From the NCBI GenBank assembly GCA_030066195.1, contig JASJCB010000163.1:1-40352 (forward strand): a stretch of DNA of 40,352 nucleotides, read 5' to 3'. The stretch is from Acidobacteriota bacterium (GTDB taxonomy: Bacteria; Acidobacteriota; Holophagae; Acanthopleuribacterales; Acanthopleuribacteraceae). Position 1 is the first letter of the stretch. Every line of letters begins with the position of its first letter. This document shows positions 8,163 to 15,796 of the stretch, piece by piece. The notes under the pieces were generated by a model, which had not been told where the DNA came from, made no database searches, and saw nothing but the letters and a program-made list of their open reading frames with translations. Position numbers and translations under genes: made by a program.

Positions 8163-9427
8163 GCGACCCTCCCGCCGATCTCCTCGGGCGAAGGCATCGC
8201 GGCCGGCTTCGTGGAGGCGGCCCGCAGGTGTTCTTCCAATTGTAACGCCTCGCAACGCATGGCGGTGAACATGCGGTCGTCCACATGTTCCTTGCGCTCA
8301 GTAGCGGGCAATGACGGCCGGTCCGGGGGCAGAACCCCGCGGACCAGTTCGCCAAAGTCCAGACGATACTGCCGAATACTGTCGATCAAGACACTGTAGC
8401 GGCTATAGATGGTCAGGAAGGTGAAGGCGGCGAGCGCGGTCAATAACTCGGCGGCGGGGGGATGGACAGATAATAATGCCGGACCGAGCCATGCCGCGCC
8501 CAAGACGAGGAGGTGAGCCGCCGCCAGTATCCTGGACACCGGACGAATGTACAGGAACTGGGAAAACAGCGCCAGGACGCTAACGATCAGCGTCACCAAC
8601 CCCGCGGTTGCCCAAATGGGAAGTTCACGGATTATGCGGCCTTCCAGCAAAGTGTGTAGGCTGTAGGCATGAAAAGCCGCGGTGGAAACGGACCGGCTCC
8701 CGGGTACGCGGACGAGGTCCCGCGCCCGGAATTCCGGCGGCGTATGGTTGCCCACGATGACGATCTTATCTTGAACCATCGTCGCGGGCATTCGGTTGTT
8801 GAGGACATGGTCCATGGTTACATTGGGCAGCGACGCCGGCGAGAAGTCGATACGAAAGCGCGTCCGCTTGGGTAACGATACGCCGGCGGCTCGCGCCGTC
8901 CATGCCTCGATTGAAGGTGTTTCGCTTCGTTCGTGACGGTAGGTGATTTGCTGGTATTTGGCCAACCTGCCCGGCGCGGCAGGTAGTGAAGCAATGGCCG
9001 AGTGCAGGTCCAGGTCCGCTGCCCGGGGAGGCAGGGGCGCGAGGAAAGGGCGTCCGTTCCGATGCAATAACGGGCGACCGAAAAGCACGTTACCCGATTG
9101 GGCGGCGCGTTGGAAGAAGGCGCGATCGGCTTCCGGTATAAAGGGGAAGACAATGATCTTTGCGCCGGAGGTTTGCAGATGATCGACCAGTTGCGACCAG
9201 TCAACGGGCTGATCGCGGTCGGGTGAAGATTGAACAAGCAGCAACCGGGAAGACCCGGCGGCGTTGGATTTGGTCAAAGCGCGGTCGCTCAGCAAGTCAT
9301 CCAATAAGGGGATGAAGCCGAGCACCGCCGGGATCAGGGTAAAGGCAAGCGCCCATATGGCGGGCAACAGCCGGCGCGGACGATTCCGCGCGCCCTGATC
9401 CAGGGTGAAATAATTTGTTGTCGTCAC
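8159..9427 (-). CDS. CHASE2-like membrane protein without output domain
   Basis: 422 aa, first gene of the minus-strand operon. I choose GTG 9427, which has GGGGGG 6 nt upstream; an ATG at 9448 lacks a ribosome binding site. One N-terminal membrane helix (about LPAIWALAFTLIPAVLGF) is followed by an extracytoplasmic domain of CHASE2 type, recognised from a KIVIVGNHTP strand, an RVPGSRS segment and a VSTAAFHAYSLHTLLEG helix, then about three membrane helices. CHASE2 is normally a sensory domain joined to kinase or cyclase modules. Here only about 80 cytoplasmic residues follow, with no kinase, cyclase or HTH motif. It may sense or position the partner CapC-like protein. Its stop overlaps the start of that gene (ATGA), indicating translational coupling. 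Confidence 0.7.
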   Translation of the reverse strand: MTTTNYFTLDQGARNRPRRLLPAIWALAFTLIPAVLGFIPLLDDLLSDRALTKSNAAGSSRLLLVQSSPDRDQPVDWSQLVDHLQTSGAKIIVFPFIPEADRAFFQRAAQSGNVLFGRPLLHRNGRPFLAPLPPRAADLDLHSAIASLPAAPGRLAKYQQITYRHERSETPSIEAWTARAAGVSLPKRTRFRIDFSPASLPNVTMDHVLNNRMPATMVQDKIVIVGNHTPPEFRARDLVRVPGSRSVSTAAFHAYSLHTLLEGRIIRELPIWATAGLVTLIVSVLALFSQFLYIRPVSRILAAAHLLVLGAAWLGPALLSVHPPAAELLTALAAFTFLTIYSRYSVLIDSIRQYRLDFGELVRGVLPPDRPSLPATERKEHVDDRMFTAMRCEALQLEEHLRAASTKPAAMPSPEEIGGRVA

Positions 9428-9565
9428 GTTAAACCCCCCGGTTCCCATTCGTCAAAAGTGGGATACGGGGGGCGATCGGGGAACCCCTACAGCATATTCA
9501 AGCAGGGAATAAAAGGTTGAGCTGGATCACAATTGACCCGGCATCCCGGCTCCTCACATTCACCG

Positions 9566-9595
9566 TTGACCCTTCCATTAGAGCCGGGGTATCCT
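9566..9595 (+). promoter_or_regulatory. Possible sigma-70 promoter for the PD-(D/E)XK-like gene
   Basis: TTGACC at 9566-9571 and TATCCT at 9590-9595 are 18 nt apart, about 80 nt before the ATG at 9676, in the divergent intergenic region. Pattern match only. Confidence 0.3.
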
Positions 9596-9675
9596 GGCCC
9601 GGCCCTGGACTTAGACGGTAAGTCGCAACGAATCAATATGATTCAAGGCGCCTACTACAACCCGAGGACTCGAGC

Positions 9676-10536
9676 ATGGCTGAAGAGAAAAAGAAGCCCT
9701 ACTCCTGGCATCAGGCCTTCGCGGAGAACCTGCAAATGGTGTTGACACCGGTTGGTATCGACGTGATGCCGGAGGTAGAGGTTATCAGCAAGCCGCCTCG
9801 CGCCGACCTCATCCTGATCCGCCGTGAGGAGCCTGAATGGACCGAGGAGCAACGAGCCCGATTATGCGAGGGCATTCGCGATTGCCGGGCGCCCAGGGTT
9901 TTCCTGGAGCAAAAACACACGGAATCCGTTAACTCGCGCGTGATCCGCCGCGCTATTGCCAACGACGTCCATTTGAAGGATTCCCTGGGTTTGGAAGAAG
10001 GGGACCTGGCCTCATACATCGTCACCAGCAAAACCCCGGACAGCTATACCCTGCGGGACCACGGTTATCAACTCACTGACAAACCGGGCGTCTATCGATC
10101 GAATCAACAGTCGGCATCGTATGTAGATATGATAATATTGAATGAGTTGGAGAACACGCCCTACAACGTGGCCTTCAAACTATTCGCCAGTCGAATGAAA
10201 GAGCAATATGCTGTACTGCAGTTGCTCAACAGCGGAGAGATACCCTGGGCAGAAGAGTCCTGGTACTGGTTCGCAAAAGGTATTTGCAAGGTCAGCCTGG
10301 AAGCGGAGGAATCGATCATGCAGAAAGTATCGCAAGAATTTCTTAGGGAGATAGGCCGGTCATTTACAAGCTTGGGTGTGATGGATTTAGTTACTGACCA
10401 CCTCAAAGAATCCAATGAATTAACGAACCTTCTAGCCAATAATGAGACTTTTATCCAAGCTTTTGTAAGGCAAATGACCCCGGAGCAAAAAACCGCGTTC
10501 CTACAGATGCTCAGCCGGGAGCAAGGTCAGGCCTAA
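9676..10536 (+). CDS. PD-(D/E)XK nuclease-like protein
   Basis: 286 aa. The N-terminal part carries a pattern like the PD-(D/E)XK phosphodiesterase fold: an acidic residue in PPRADLILI (about residues 40-48), and after a spacer the strand VFLEQKH with E-x-K. This matches the core of restriction-endonuclease-like and Rpn/DUF4351-type proteins, some of which are DNA-acting. The C-terminal half (about 190-286) is helical and charged, with LANNETFIQAFVRQM and LQMLSREQ. Similar proteins with SWHxAFAE, PPRxDLxLI and EWTEEQ segments occur in filamentous cyanobacteria in many copies (from memory). The ribosome binding site (GAGG) is about 9 nt before the ATG. No partner methylase or transposase is adjacent, so DNA cleavage is not established; it may be a stand-alone accessory gene. 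Confidence 0.65.
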   Translation: MAEEKKKPYSWHQAFAENLQMVLTPVGIDVMPEVEVISKPPRADLILIRREEPEWTEEQRARLCEGIRDCRAPRVFLEQKHTESVNSRVIRRAIANDVHLKDSLGLEEGDLASYIVTSKTPDSYTLRDHGYQLTDKPGVYRSNQQSASYVDMIILNELENTPYNVAFKLFASRMKEQYAVLQLLNSGEIPWAEESWYWFAKGICKVSLEAEESIMQKVSQEFLREIGRSFTSLGVMDLVTDHLKESNELTNLLANNETFIQAFVRQMTPEQKTAFLQMLSREQGQA

Positions 10537-10750
10537 CCAAAGAAAACGCCTGATTCCGGTTTGATACGGGCTAAAACCCCGACCGGCGCACGAGGGAAAA
10601 GAGAAGGCGAGCAAGCCCGCATCCTCCGGTTTTTCCAGCAGGGATCGCAGGGCAAGGTCAGGCCCGCGTCGATATGGAGCAGGTCAAGGATATCGGTAAC
10701 GCCGTTTCCGTCGGCGTCCAGGTCGCAGCCTTCCGGCAGACCGGGGGCTC
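10537..10750 (-). pseudogene. Remnant of a dockerin/EF-hand-like C-terminus
   Basis: On the minus strand this stretch reads open without a start and contains LPEGCDLDADGNGVTDIL (about 10735-10682), a calcium-binding loop pattern like type I dockerin/EF-hand repeats (D-x-D-x-N-x-V-x-D). A stop lies directly upstream in the same frame and no ribosome binding site is present, so this looks like the leftover end of a surface protein gene. A chance frame remains possible. Confidence 0.4.
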
Positions 10751-10833
10751 GTTACAGGGACCAACGAGAGTGGTAAGAGGCTCTCGCCACATTTTGTCGC
10801 GTGATTGTCACTCAGAGCCGTGCAGGGCCTCTT

Positions 10834-11302
10834 TTGCGGTTGTCATTGGTTGTGTCGGTAAACTGAATATCAAAGAATCCTTTCTGATTCCTTGATCCGG
10901 AAAAGTCAGGAGCAAAGAATCAGTCCCGGTTCTTCGACCCGGAAAAGCCAGGAGCAAAGAATGAGATCCGATTCTTTGCGCACTGAAAAGTCATGTGAAA
11001 GAAATCAGTTGTCGTTCCTTGACCCGGACTTTTCGGGAGCAAAGAATCAAAACTGATTCTTTGACCCTGAACTTTCAGTGCGCCAAGAATGAGGACTGAT
11101 TCTTTGCTCTCCGACTTTCAGTATCGAGAAATCAGCCGTGATTCCTCGATCCTGGAAAAGAAGAATCAACGAATAAGGCTGCCAAACAAGGCGCATCTCC
11201 GCAAGAACCACCTAAACGGCTGTATTTAGTTGTGAAATCGGAATAAGGCATTGTATAGGGGCAAAAAGGCCGAAAACCTCGTCAGCCGACCCGTCCGTTT
11301 CA
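10834..11302. repeat. Dispersed repeat copy A with 42-nt dyad-symmetric tandem units
   Basis: Seven degenerate units of 42-43 nt begin at about 10871, 10913, 10955, 10997, 11040, 11083 and 11125. Each has a CAAAGAATCAG...CTGATTCTTTG dyad, perfect over 10 bp with a 4-nt loop in the unit at 11040, followed by a spacer reading GGAAAAGTCAGG in units 1-3 and close to its reverse complement in units 4-6. A conserved head (TTGCGGTTGTCATTGGTTGT, from 10834) and tail (about 11165-11302) flank the array. The head and first units recur at 40150-40352; the last units and tail recur at 20605-20804. Not CRISPR: there are no unique spacers. Confidence 0.75.
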
Positions 11303-11713
11303 AAATGTCGGCAGGCGGCCTCCACAATTGTCTCCTGCTTTTATTCACGCATCCGTGGTCCCGATCCATCGGTTTGATTTATCTTAGCGCGAGAGTAATA
11401 CGACTCTATAAGAAGATTCCGACTATAATGCCAAAAAAGCGTCTTTGAATAAAGCTTTGAAATAATTATCTAGGTCAAATCGAAAAAATGAATATACATA
11501 ACTTACTAAGCAAAAAAGTATTTTGAAAAGCTTCATGTATTGACAATGATTATTTTAAAAATTGGCAGCATACTAATCACAATAATTTATAAATTGCCAT
11601 GAAACAGATGTAAAGATAACTGACATGAATCAAAGAAAAGAAAACCCTTGATTTTTCCATCAATCATGTTAATGTTTTAGGGTTAATCAAAATGTTTTTT
11701 GTTACAGGGTATC
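11303..11713. other. AT-rich intergenic leader of the ten-gene cluster
   Basis: After the repeat the composition becomes strongly AT-rich (about 11440-11710). TTGACA at 11540-11545 and TTGGCA at 11562-11567 are possible -35 elements with AT-rich but imperfect -10 candidates (for example TTTATA at 11586). The promoter of the cluster is probably here, but I cannot fix it. No gene is seen. Confidence 0.4.
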
Positions 11714-12889
11714 ATGATGCACCATGATCGACTTTCTGTTAATAGCAGTGTAGATAGCTGGGTTGCACCTTCCGTTCGTGGGCATTACCGTGTATTGGTG
11801 AACTCTATTGGAACCTCCGGTGCGGCTTCGGTAGGTATGTTAGGGAAAGCCATCCCTCGCTCACAAGAGGAGCTTGCCGCCTGCCTTCTACAGGCTCCCT
11901 CGGAGTTGATTGCGGGTATAGCGCGGGAACCGGCTGAAAAAATCACCGCCTTGCTTGCTTCGACGGGTATGGAAGTAGCCTGTCAACCCATGGAAGAACC
12001 CTTCGAGCGAGGTGATCGCAGCCATGAGATTGCCCTGGTCGTCAACCGAATCGCCAATATGCCGCAAATCGTTCAAGAGGTCATGCAAGTGCTGGCATGC
12101 GATAGCGAAACTGCCGGAAAAATTTTGTGTCGATCACCGGCAGTCCTGCTCGGGAATATTTCCAGGGCTACCGTCAGTGCGATACAAAAGCGGTTTGAGC
12201 CGCTTGGAGTAAGCGTGGATGTGTCCCGACCCTCCGAGACGGTTTTCGATATCTTCATCCAACCCTGTTCTCCGGAAACCAGGCGGAGGGCAATTCAAGC
12301 CATTCGTCAGACCGGCGCTGAAACCTTGGAGGACGCACTCGATGCTCAAAGCACCGGCGCTCTCCTGGCCATGGGCCTGGATCAACAGCAGGCCTTGAAA
12401 CTCTGGGCCGGGGTTGAAAGAAGCGGTCTCCCTCTTCTGGTTCTCAACAGGGACTTTCAGCGTTTCGATATCCGCTTACTCCACGCGCCGCCATCGGAAG
12501 CCTTTTCCGATTACCTGGTCCGTACCACCGGTATGCCCGAGAAAGCGGTTCCCAAGGTCCTGGCCCATGTTCCCGTGGTGCTCATGCAAAATGTCCCTCA
12601 TACCGTCATGCTTTCTTGTTTGAAAGAGCTGAAGAATTTTGGCGCCGAAGCAATAGGAGATCTGATTACCTTTCAAACCTTTTTACTTACTCTAGAATCC
12701 GTTTCCGATCGAGACAACACCGTCGAGATTTTAAAGAGGATAGGTAACATTCCTTATCATAGTTCCAATAAATTACTGAGTCGGCTGCCGGCCGGTTTGG
12801 ATGAACCTCTCCCCGCCCTGCGCGCCCGCTGGCTACGCCACGAATTGTCACTGGTAGGTACCCAATCGAGTTTGGAGTTACGCCAATGA
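11714..12889 (+). CDS. Repeat-helical protein of unknown function (cluster gene 1)
   Basis: 391 aa, first gene of the ten-gene cluster. The start is ATG 11714 (a second ATG follows at once) behind a modest AGGGT. No signal peptide or membrane helix. It appears to be built from about four degenerate units of roughly 60-70 residues, each with a helix of the type ILxRxPAVLLxNI followed by a helix ending in a glycine and a short strand (GMEV, GVSV, GAEA). Examples: LLQAPSELIAGI, LCRSPAVLLGNI, LAHVPVVLMQNV, LLSRLPAGLDEP. The pattern recalls the ribosomal protein L7/L12 C-terminal fold, but that is only an impression. It ends with ATGA overlapping the TPR gene. A cytoplasmic scaffold or adaptor is the plain guess; no enzymatic motif is visible. 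Confidence 0.7.
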   Translation: MMHHDRLSVNSSVDSWVAPSVRGHYRVLVNSIGTSGAASVGMLGKAIPRSQEELAACLLQAPSELIAGIAREPAEKITALLASTGMEVACQPMEEPFERGDRSHEIALVVNRIANMPQIVQEVMQVLACDSETAGKILCRSPAVLLGNISRATVSAIQKRFEPLGVSVDVSRPSETVFDIFIQPCSPETRRRAIQAIRQTGAETLEDALDAQSTGALLAMGLDQQQALKLWAGVERSGLPLLVLNRDFQRFDIRLLHAPPSEAFSDYLVRTTGMPEKAVPKVLAHVPVVLMQNVPHTVMLSCLKELKNFGAEAIGDLITFQTFLLTLESVSDRDNTVEILKRIGNIPYHSSNKLLSRLPAGLDEPLPALRARWLRHELSLVGTQSSLELRQ

Positions 12890-13473
12890 AACAGAAAAAA
12901 GAGTCATACCGATTCACACTGCATTTAGGCGTGGCGGAACAGGGTAAACTTTTTGCCTTGGAAGGTAACTATACAGCCGCCCTAACACAGTACCGGGAAG
13001 CCATGAGATTGTCCGTTTCCCAAAAGGCGCCGGAAGTCTTCTTTCGGCATTACATGACATGTAGCCTGGAAGCCTTGGAACATATGGGCGCTTTTGAGGA
13101 AGTTCTAGCCTATTGCGACAAGGCCGTTGACCATTTCAACAATCATCCGCCGCAACACGATCTGGCCCGTGCGGACCTGGCCGACACCTACCAACGCAAG
13201 GGAATCGTCCTGCTTAAATCCGGTCATGTCGAAGCGGCCCGGAAGGCATTACAGACAGCTTGCCGACTGGCCGAACGGACAGATCACACGCTGCCTCTGG
13301 CGACGACTGTTCTACGTTGGCTGCAAGCCGGTCTTCACGTTTCCGGCGACCGGTTGCTTCAAGAACAAGAGCGCTGTCACTATTTCTCGGTTCACCCGGA
13401 TCATGTCGATCCGAAACGAGCTATCAACCTGAACCTGAAAAACCCTTTAACCCAAGAAACGCCGCGGAGGTAA
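12886..13473 (+). CDS. TPR protein (cluster gene 2)
   Basis: 195 aa, cytoplasmic. Residues from about 10 to 140 form three or four tetratricopeptide-like helix pairs, for example GKLFALEGNYTAALTQYREA, EVLAYCDKAVDHF and KGIVLLKSGHVEAARKALQ, with the usual alanine and glycine positions. TPRs bind partner proteins, so this may be a chaperone or assembly factor for the small paralogous proteins encoded directly downstream. The start codon overlaps the previous stop (ATGA), and the stop lies only 5 nt before the next ATG, with the next ribosome binding site inside its last codons. This supports a single transcript and coupled translation. Confidence 0.75.
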   Translation: MKQKKESYRFTLHLGVAEQGKLFALEGNYTAALTQYREAMRLSVSQKAPEVFFRHYMTCSLEALEHMGAFEEVLAYCDKAVDHFNNHPPQHDLARADLADTYQRKGIVLLKSGHVEAARKALQTACRLAERTDHTLPLATTVLRWLQAGLHVSGDRLLQEQERCHYFSVHPDHVDPKRAINLNLKNPLTQETPRR

Positions 13474-13478
13474 CCGCC

Positions 13479-14090
13479 ATGTTGGACCTGAAAAATATGA
13501 CGCCGGGCCAGGTACTGGCCGATATTCCCGTCGGTGATTGGATCACCAGCGTTGGCCAGGGCATTGCCGAATCCCAAAGCAAGCTGGATCTAATCGGCAT
13601 CCGCCTTGCCACCATGTTGGCCACTACCAAGGTCGATTTTGTGACCGAAGATGGAGAGACCATCCAAAAAACCCTGCTTGAACTGGGCTTCAAACCCAAT
13701 TTCTACCATATCCCCAAAGCCTCGCTCAGCATTCAGATGACCATGAGTATGAGCGCTGAACAAGGGTTTGACTTTAGTCTGGATGGGACGATTGGAGATG
13801 CCTCGATTGAAAAAAAGACGGAAAATGGAAAGCAGGATCCAAACAACGACAACCCAAATGAAAATAAGGAGAATGAGGAAAATGAAGGTGAAAGTACAAC
13901 AACATCAGGCACCGGCTTAAGGGCGGTTCCCTTCGGGGCGGCCGTTGGTTTGGATTTCCATCGTAAATTCGAGTTCGATGCCTCCGGGTCGTCGACGGTT
14001 ACGGCCGAGATCATTTCCGTGCCGGCGCCCGCGCCCTTCATGACCTTTCTCGATACCCTGAAACCCGTGCCGGAGGAAGCCGGTACTTGA
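13479..14090 (+). CDS. Paralogous small protein P1 (cluster gene 3)
   Basis: 203 aa, founder of the description of a family I call P here. Shared architecture: an amphipathic helix after a PxGD motif (PVGDWITSVGQGIAESQSKLD, split at 17-37), the signature LLELGFKPNFYHI (66-78), a beta-rich stretch with alternating small and hydrophobic residues, and a closing SGSSTVTAEIISVPAPAP. An acidic Asn/Glu-rich linker (about 115-145) is unique to this copy. No signal peptide, so cytoplasmic. GGAGG lies 8 nt before the ATG. The layout reminds me of uncharacterised DUF2589-type proteins, from memory and untested. Function unknown; co-assembly with the other P proteins is inferred from co-transcription and shared motifs. 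Confidence 0.75.
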   Translation: MLDLKNMTPGQVLADIPVGDWITSVGQGIAESQSKLDLIGIRLATMLATTKVDFVTEDGETIQKTLLELGFKPNFYHIPKASLSIQMTMSMSAEQGFDFSLDGTIGDASIEKKTENGKQDPNNDNPNENKENEENEGESTTTSGTGLRAVPFGAAVGLDFHRKFEFDASGSSTVTAEIISVPAPAPFMTFLDTLKPVPEEAGT

Positions 14091-14100
14091 GGGACGGCCC

Positions 14101-14541
14101 ATGAAAAACGATTCACATTCCATCACGCAAGCGCCGCTCGGTGAAGTCATTCAAAACCTGGCGGTTGCCATTGCCAGAGCCCAATTGGAGCTGGATCGGA
14201 CCGGCCTGGAGATCGCCAAAATCATGGGCAGTGCGGATCAGGGAATTCAGTTGGGAGACCGGAATTACTCCTTGCTTGAACTGGGGTTTACGCCCACTTT
14301 CTACCACTTCACCAAAACAGCCATCGAGGCGCGTCTGGCCTTTTCTACCAGCGAAAGCACCGAATTCGGCATCAGCGGCGGCGCATCGATCAACTATAAG
14401 GTTTTTGCCGCCCATATCGAGGCTTCCTATTCCAGTAAATACCAGTTCGAATCCAGCGGCTCCAGTTCCATTACCACCAACCTCGTTTCGGTTCCGGCGC
14501 CCAAACAACTCACCGATCAGCTGGCCGCCGACAAAACATAA
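14101..14541 (+). CDS. Paralogous small protein P2 (cluster gene 4)
   Basis: 146 aa, the shortest P-family member and so a good view of its minimal core: helix PLGEVIQNLAVAIARAQLE (12-30), signature SLLELGFTPTFYHF (57-70), beta segment IEARLAFS, then YSSKYQFESSGSSSITTNLV and the closing VPAPKQL. It lacks the acidic linker of P1 and the insertions of P3 and P4. No signal peptide or membrane helix. It starts 10 nt after the stop of P1 behind GAGGGA. Unknown function. Because all copies keep the helix, the LGFxP-FY signature and the terminal VPxP, these three parts are probably the interaction surfaces. Confidence 0.75.
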   Translation: MKNDSHSITQAPLGEVIQNLAVAIARAQLELDRTGLEIAKIMGSADQGIQLGDRNYSLLELGFTPTFYHFTKTAIEARLAFSTSESTEFGISGGASINYKVFAAHIEASYSSKYQFESSGSSSITTNLVSVPAPKQLTDQLAADKT

Positions 14542-14586
14542 AATCACAGAGAACAAACAACATATAACAAGAGCTTGGAGGAAAGC

Positions 14587-15198
14587 ATGGCCATAGGACA
14601 AGACCTTCTCAACGTTCCCATGGGGGATATGATCCGGCAGATGGCGTTCGCCATTGCCGATGCTCAAATGGAGCTGGATGAGTCCAGCGTAGAAATGGCC
14701 GAACTGATGAGCGGTGAAAGAACCCTCACCGATGAAGATGGGAATCTCGCCGACAAAGATGGGAATCTCATCGGGAAGGGTGATGATCCGGTAGTCGAGG
14801 ATACCAGGGTTCATTTCGGCGGAGAAAAAGTCAGTTTATTGGAGTTGGGTTTTACACCCAATTTCTACCAGTTCATCGATACCATTATCGAGGTCAAGAT
14901 CGCTATCAAAATCACCACATCGAGAACAGAATCAGGAAAGAGAATCAGGACCACCTCCCGAACGAGAAAACATAGGCGAGGTTTTTTGTTTTTCAAGAGA
15001 AAGAAAACGGTCACCGTGGTCTCCAGTTCCGTGGACGGCACCTACAGCTCAACGTACTCCTACTCCGCGGAGGGCTCCAGCTTGTTGCGAACCAAACTGG
15101 TCCCCATTCCCCCGCCGTCCGTCTTGGAGAGCCGCATCCGTGACTTGATCGAAAAGAAACAGGATGACAAAGAAAAGGCAAATCCGCCAGTTACATGA
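14587..15198 (+). CDS. Paralogous small protein P3 (cluster gene 5)
   Basis: 203 aa. P-family helix PMGDMIRQMAFAIADAQMEL (11-30), signature LLELGFTPNFYQF (84-96), IIEVKIAIKI (100-109), then YSSTYSYSAEGSS and RTKLVPIPPPSVLESRI at the end. Two inserts distinguish it: a duplicated DGNL segment at about 51-62 (a short direct DNA repeat) and a strongly basic loop (about 112-140, Arg/Lys-rich, including RKHRR and FKRKK) that could contact nucleic acid or acidic partners such as the P1 linker. GGAGGA lies 5 nt before the ATG. Closest to P4. Cytoplasmic by sequence; function unknown. Confidence 0.75.
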   Translation: MAIGQDLLNVPMGDMIRQMAFAIADAQMELDESSVEMAELMSGERTLTDEDGNLADKDGNLIGKGDDPVVEDTRVHFGGEKVSLLELGFTPNFYQFIDTIIEVKIAIKITTSRTESGKRIRTTSRTRKHRRGFLFFKRKKTVTVVSSSVDGTYSSTYSYSAEGSSLLRTKLVPIPPPSVLESRIRDLIEKKQDDKEKANPPVT

Positions 15199-15242
15199 TC
15201 CCCAAACAATTGATAACCACTTCTCGATAATGGAGCTGAAAG

Positions 15243-15779
15243 ATGGCATTCGATTCAAATATCGGCTATCAATTACTGGATGTCCCTTTTCCGGACCTGA
15301 TCAAGAGCATGGGCCTTGCTATTGCGGAAGCGCAGTACGAACTGGACCTGGTGGGGGTGAAAATCGCCCAACTCATGGCGGGCAAAGGCGACGCCGATGC
15401 GGACCCGCCGCAGACTGACGAAGACACCAGGTTCGAGTTCGGCGACCAATCGCTGACGCTTTTGGAGCTTGGTTTCACCCCTTCTTTCTACCAATTTGTA
15501 GACACACTTATCGAGGTGAAAGTATCGATTTCCACCTCTCTCGAGACCACCACCGCCAGGAAAATCAATCGCCGCTCCGTCTCTATCAAAGGGGGTTGGT
15601 TTGCTGTCGCCGGCAGCCTGAAGGTTAATGCCGGCTCTGTAAGCGCCTCTTATGCATCTAAATACCAATACAGCGCTGAGGGCTCCAGTTTGATGCGGAC
15701 CAAACTGGTACCCGTCCCGCCGCCGGCCGTTTTGGAGCAACGCATTCGCGGCCTGCTCTCCGAGTCCGATACCACTTAA
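15243..15779 (+). CDS. Paralogous small protein P4 (cluster gene 6)
   Basis: 178 aa. Helix VPFPDLIKSMGLAIAEAQYE (14-33), signature LLELGFTPSFYQFVDTLIEV (73-92), beta stretch with Ser/Thr/Arg alternation (about 95-130), YASKYQYSAEGSS and the terminal RTKLVPVPPPAVLEQRI. It is the nearest relative of P3, sharing FYQF-DT-IEVK and the RTKLVP-PPP-VLE end nearly residue for residue, which indicates a recent tandem duplication. The first acidic residue of the PxGD motif is shifted (PFPD). No signal peptide. GGAG lies 8 nt before the ATG. Function unknown, expected to act together with its neighbours. Confidence 0.75.
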   Translation: MAFDSNIGYQLLDVPFPDLIKSMGLAIAEAQYELDLVGVKIAQLMAGKGDADADPPQTDEDTRFEFGDQSLTLLELGFTPSFYQFVDTLIEVKVSISTSLETTTARKINRRSVSIKGGWFAVAGSLKVNAGSVSASYASKYQYSAEGSSLMRTKLVPVPPPAVLEQRIRGLLSESDTT

Positions 15780-15796
15780 ACCCAAGGACGGATATT

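Noticed and set aside
10871..11165. CRISPR array
   Set aside because: The 42-nt units are degenerate throughout, dyad-symmetric, and have similar rather than unique spacers; no cas genes are near.
14113..14814. Minus-strand ORF of 233 codons
   Set aside because: Antisense to P2 and P3, which carry conserved family motifs and ribosome binding sites.
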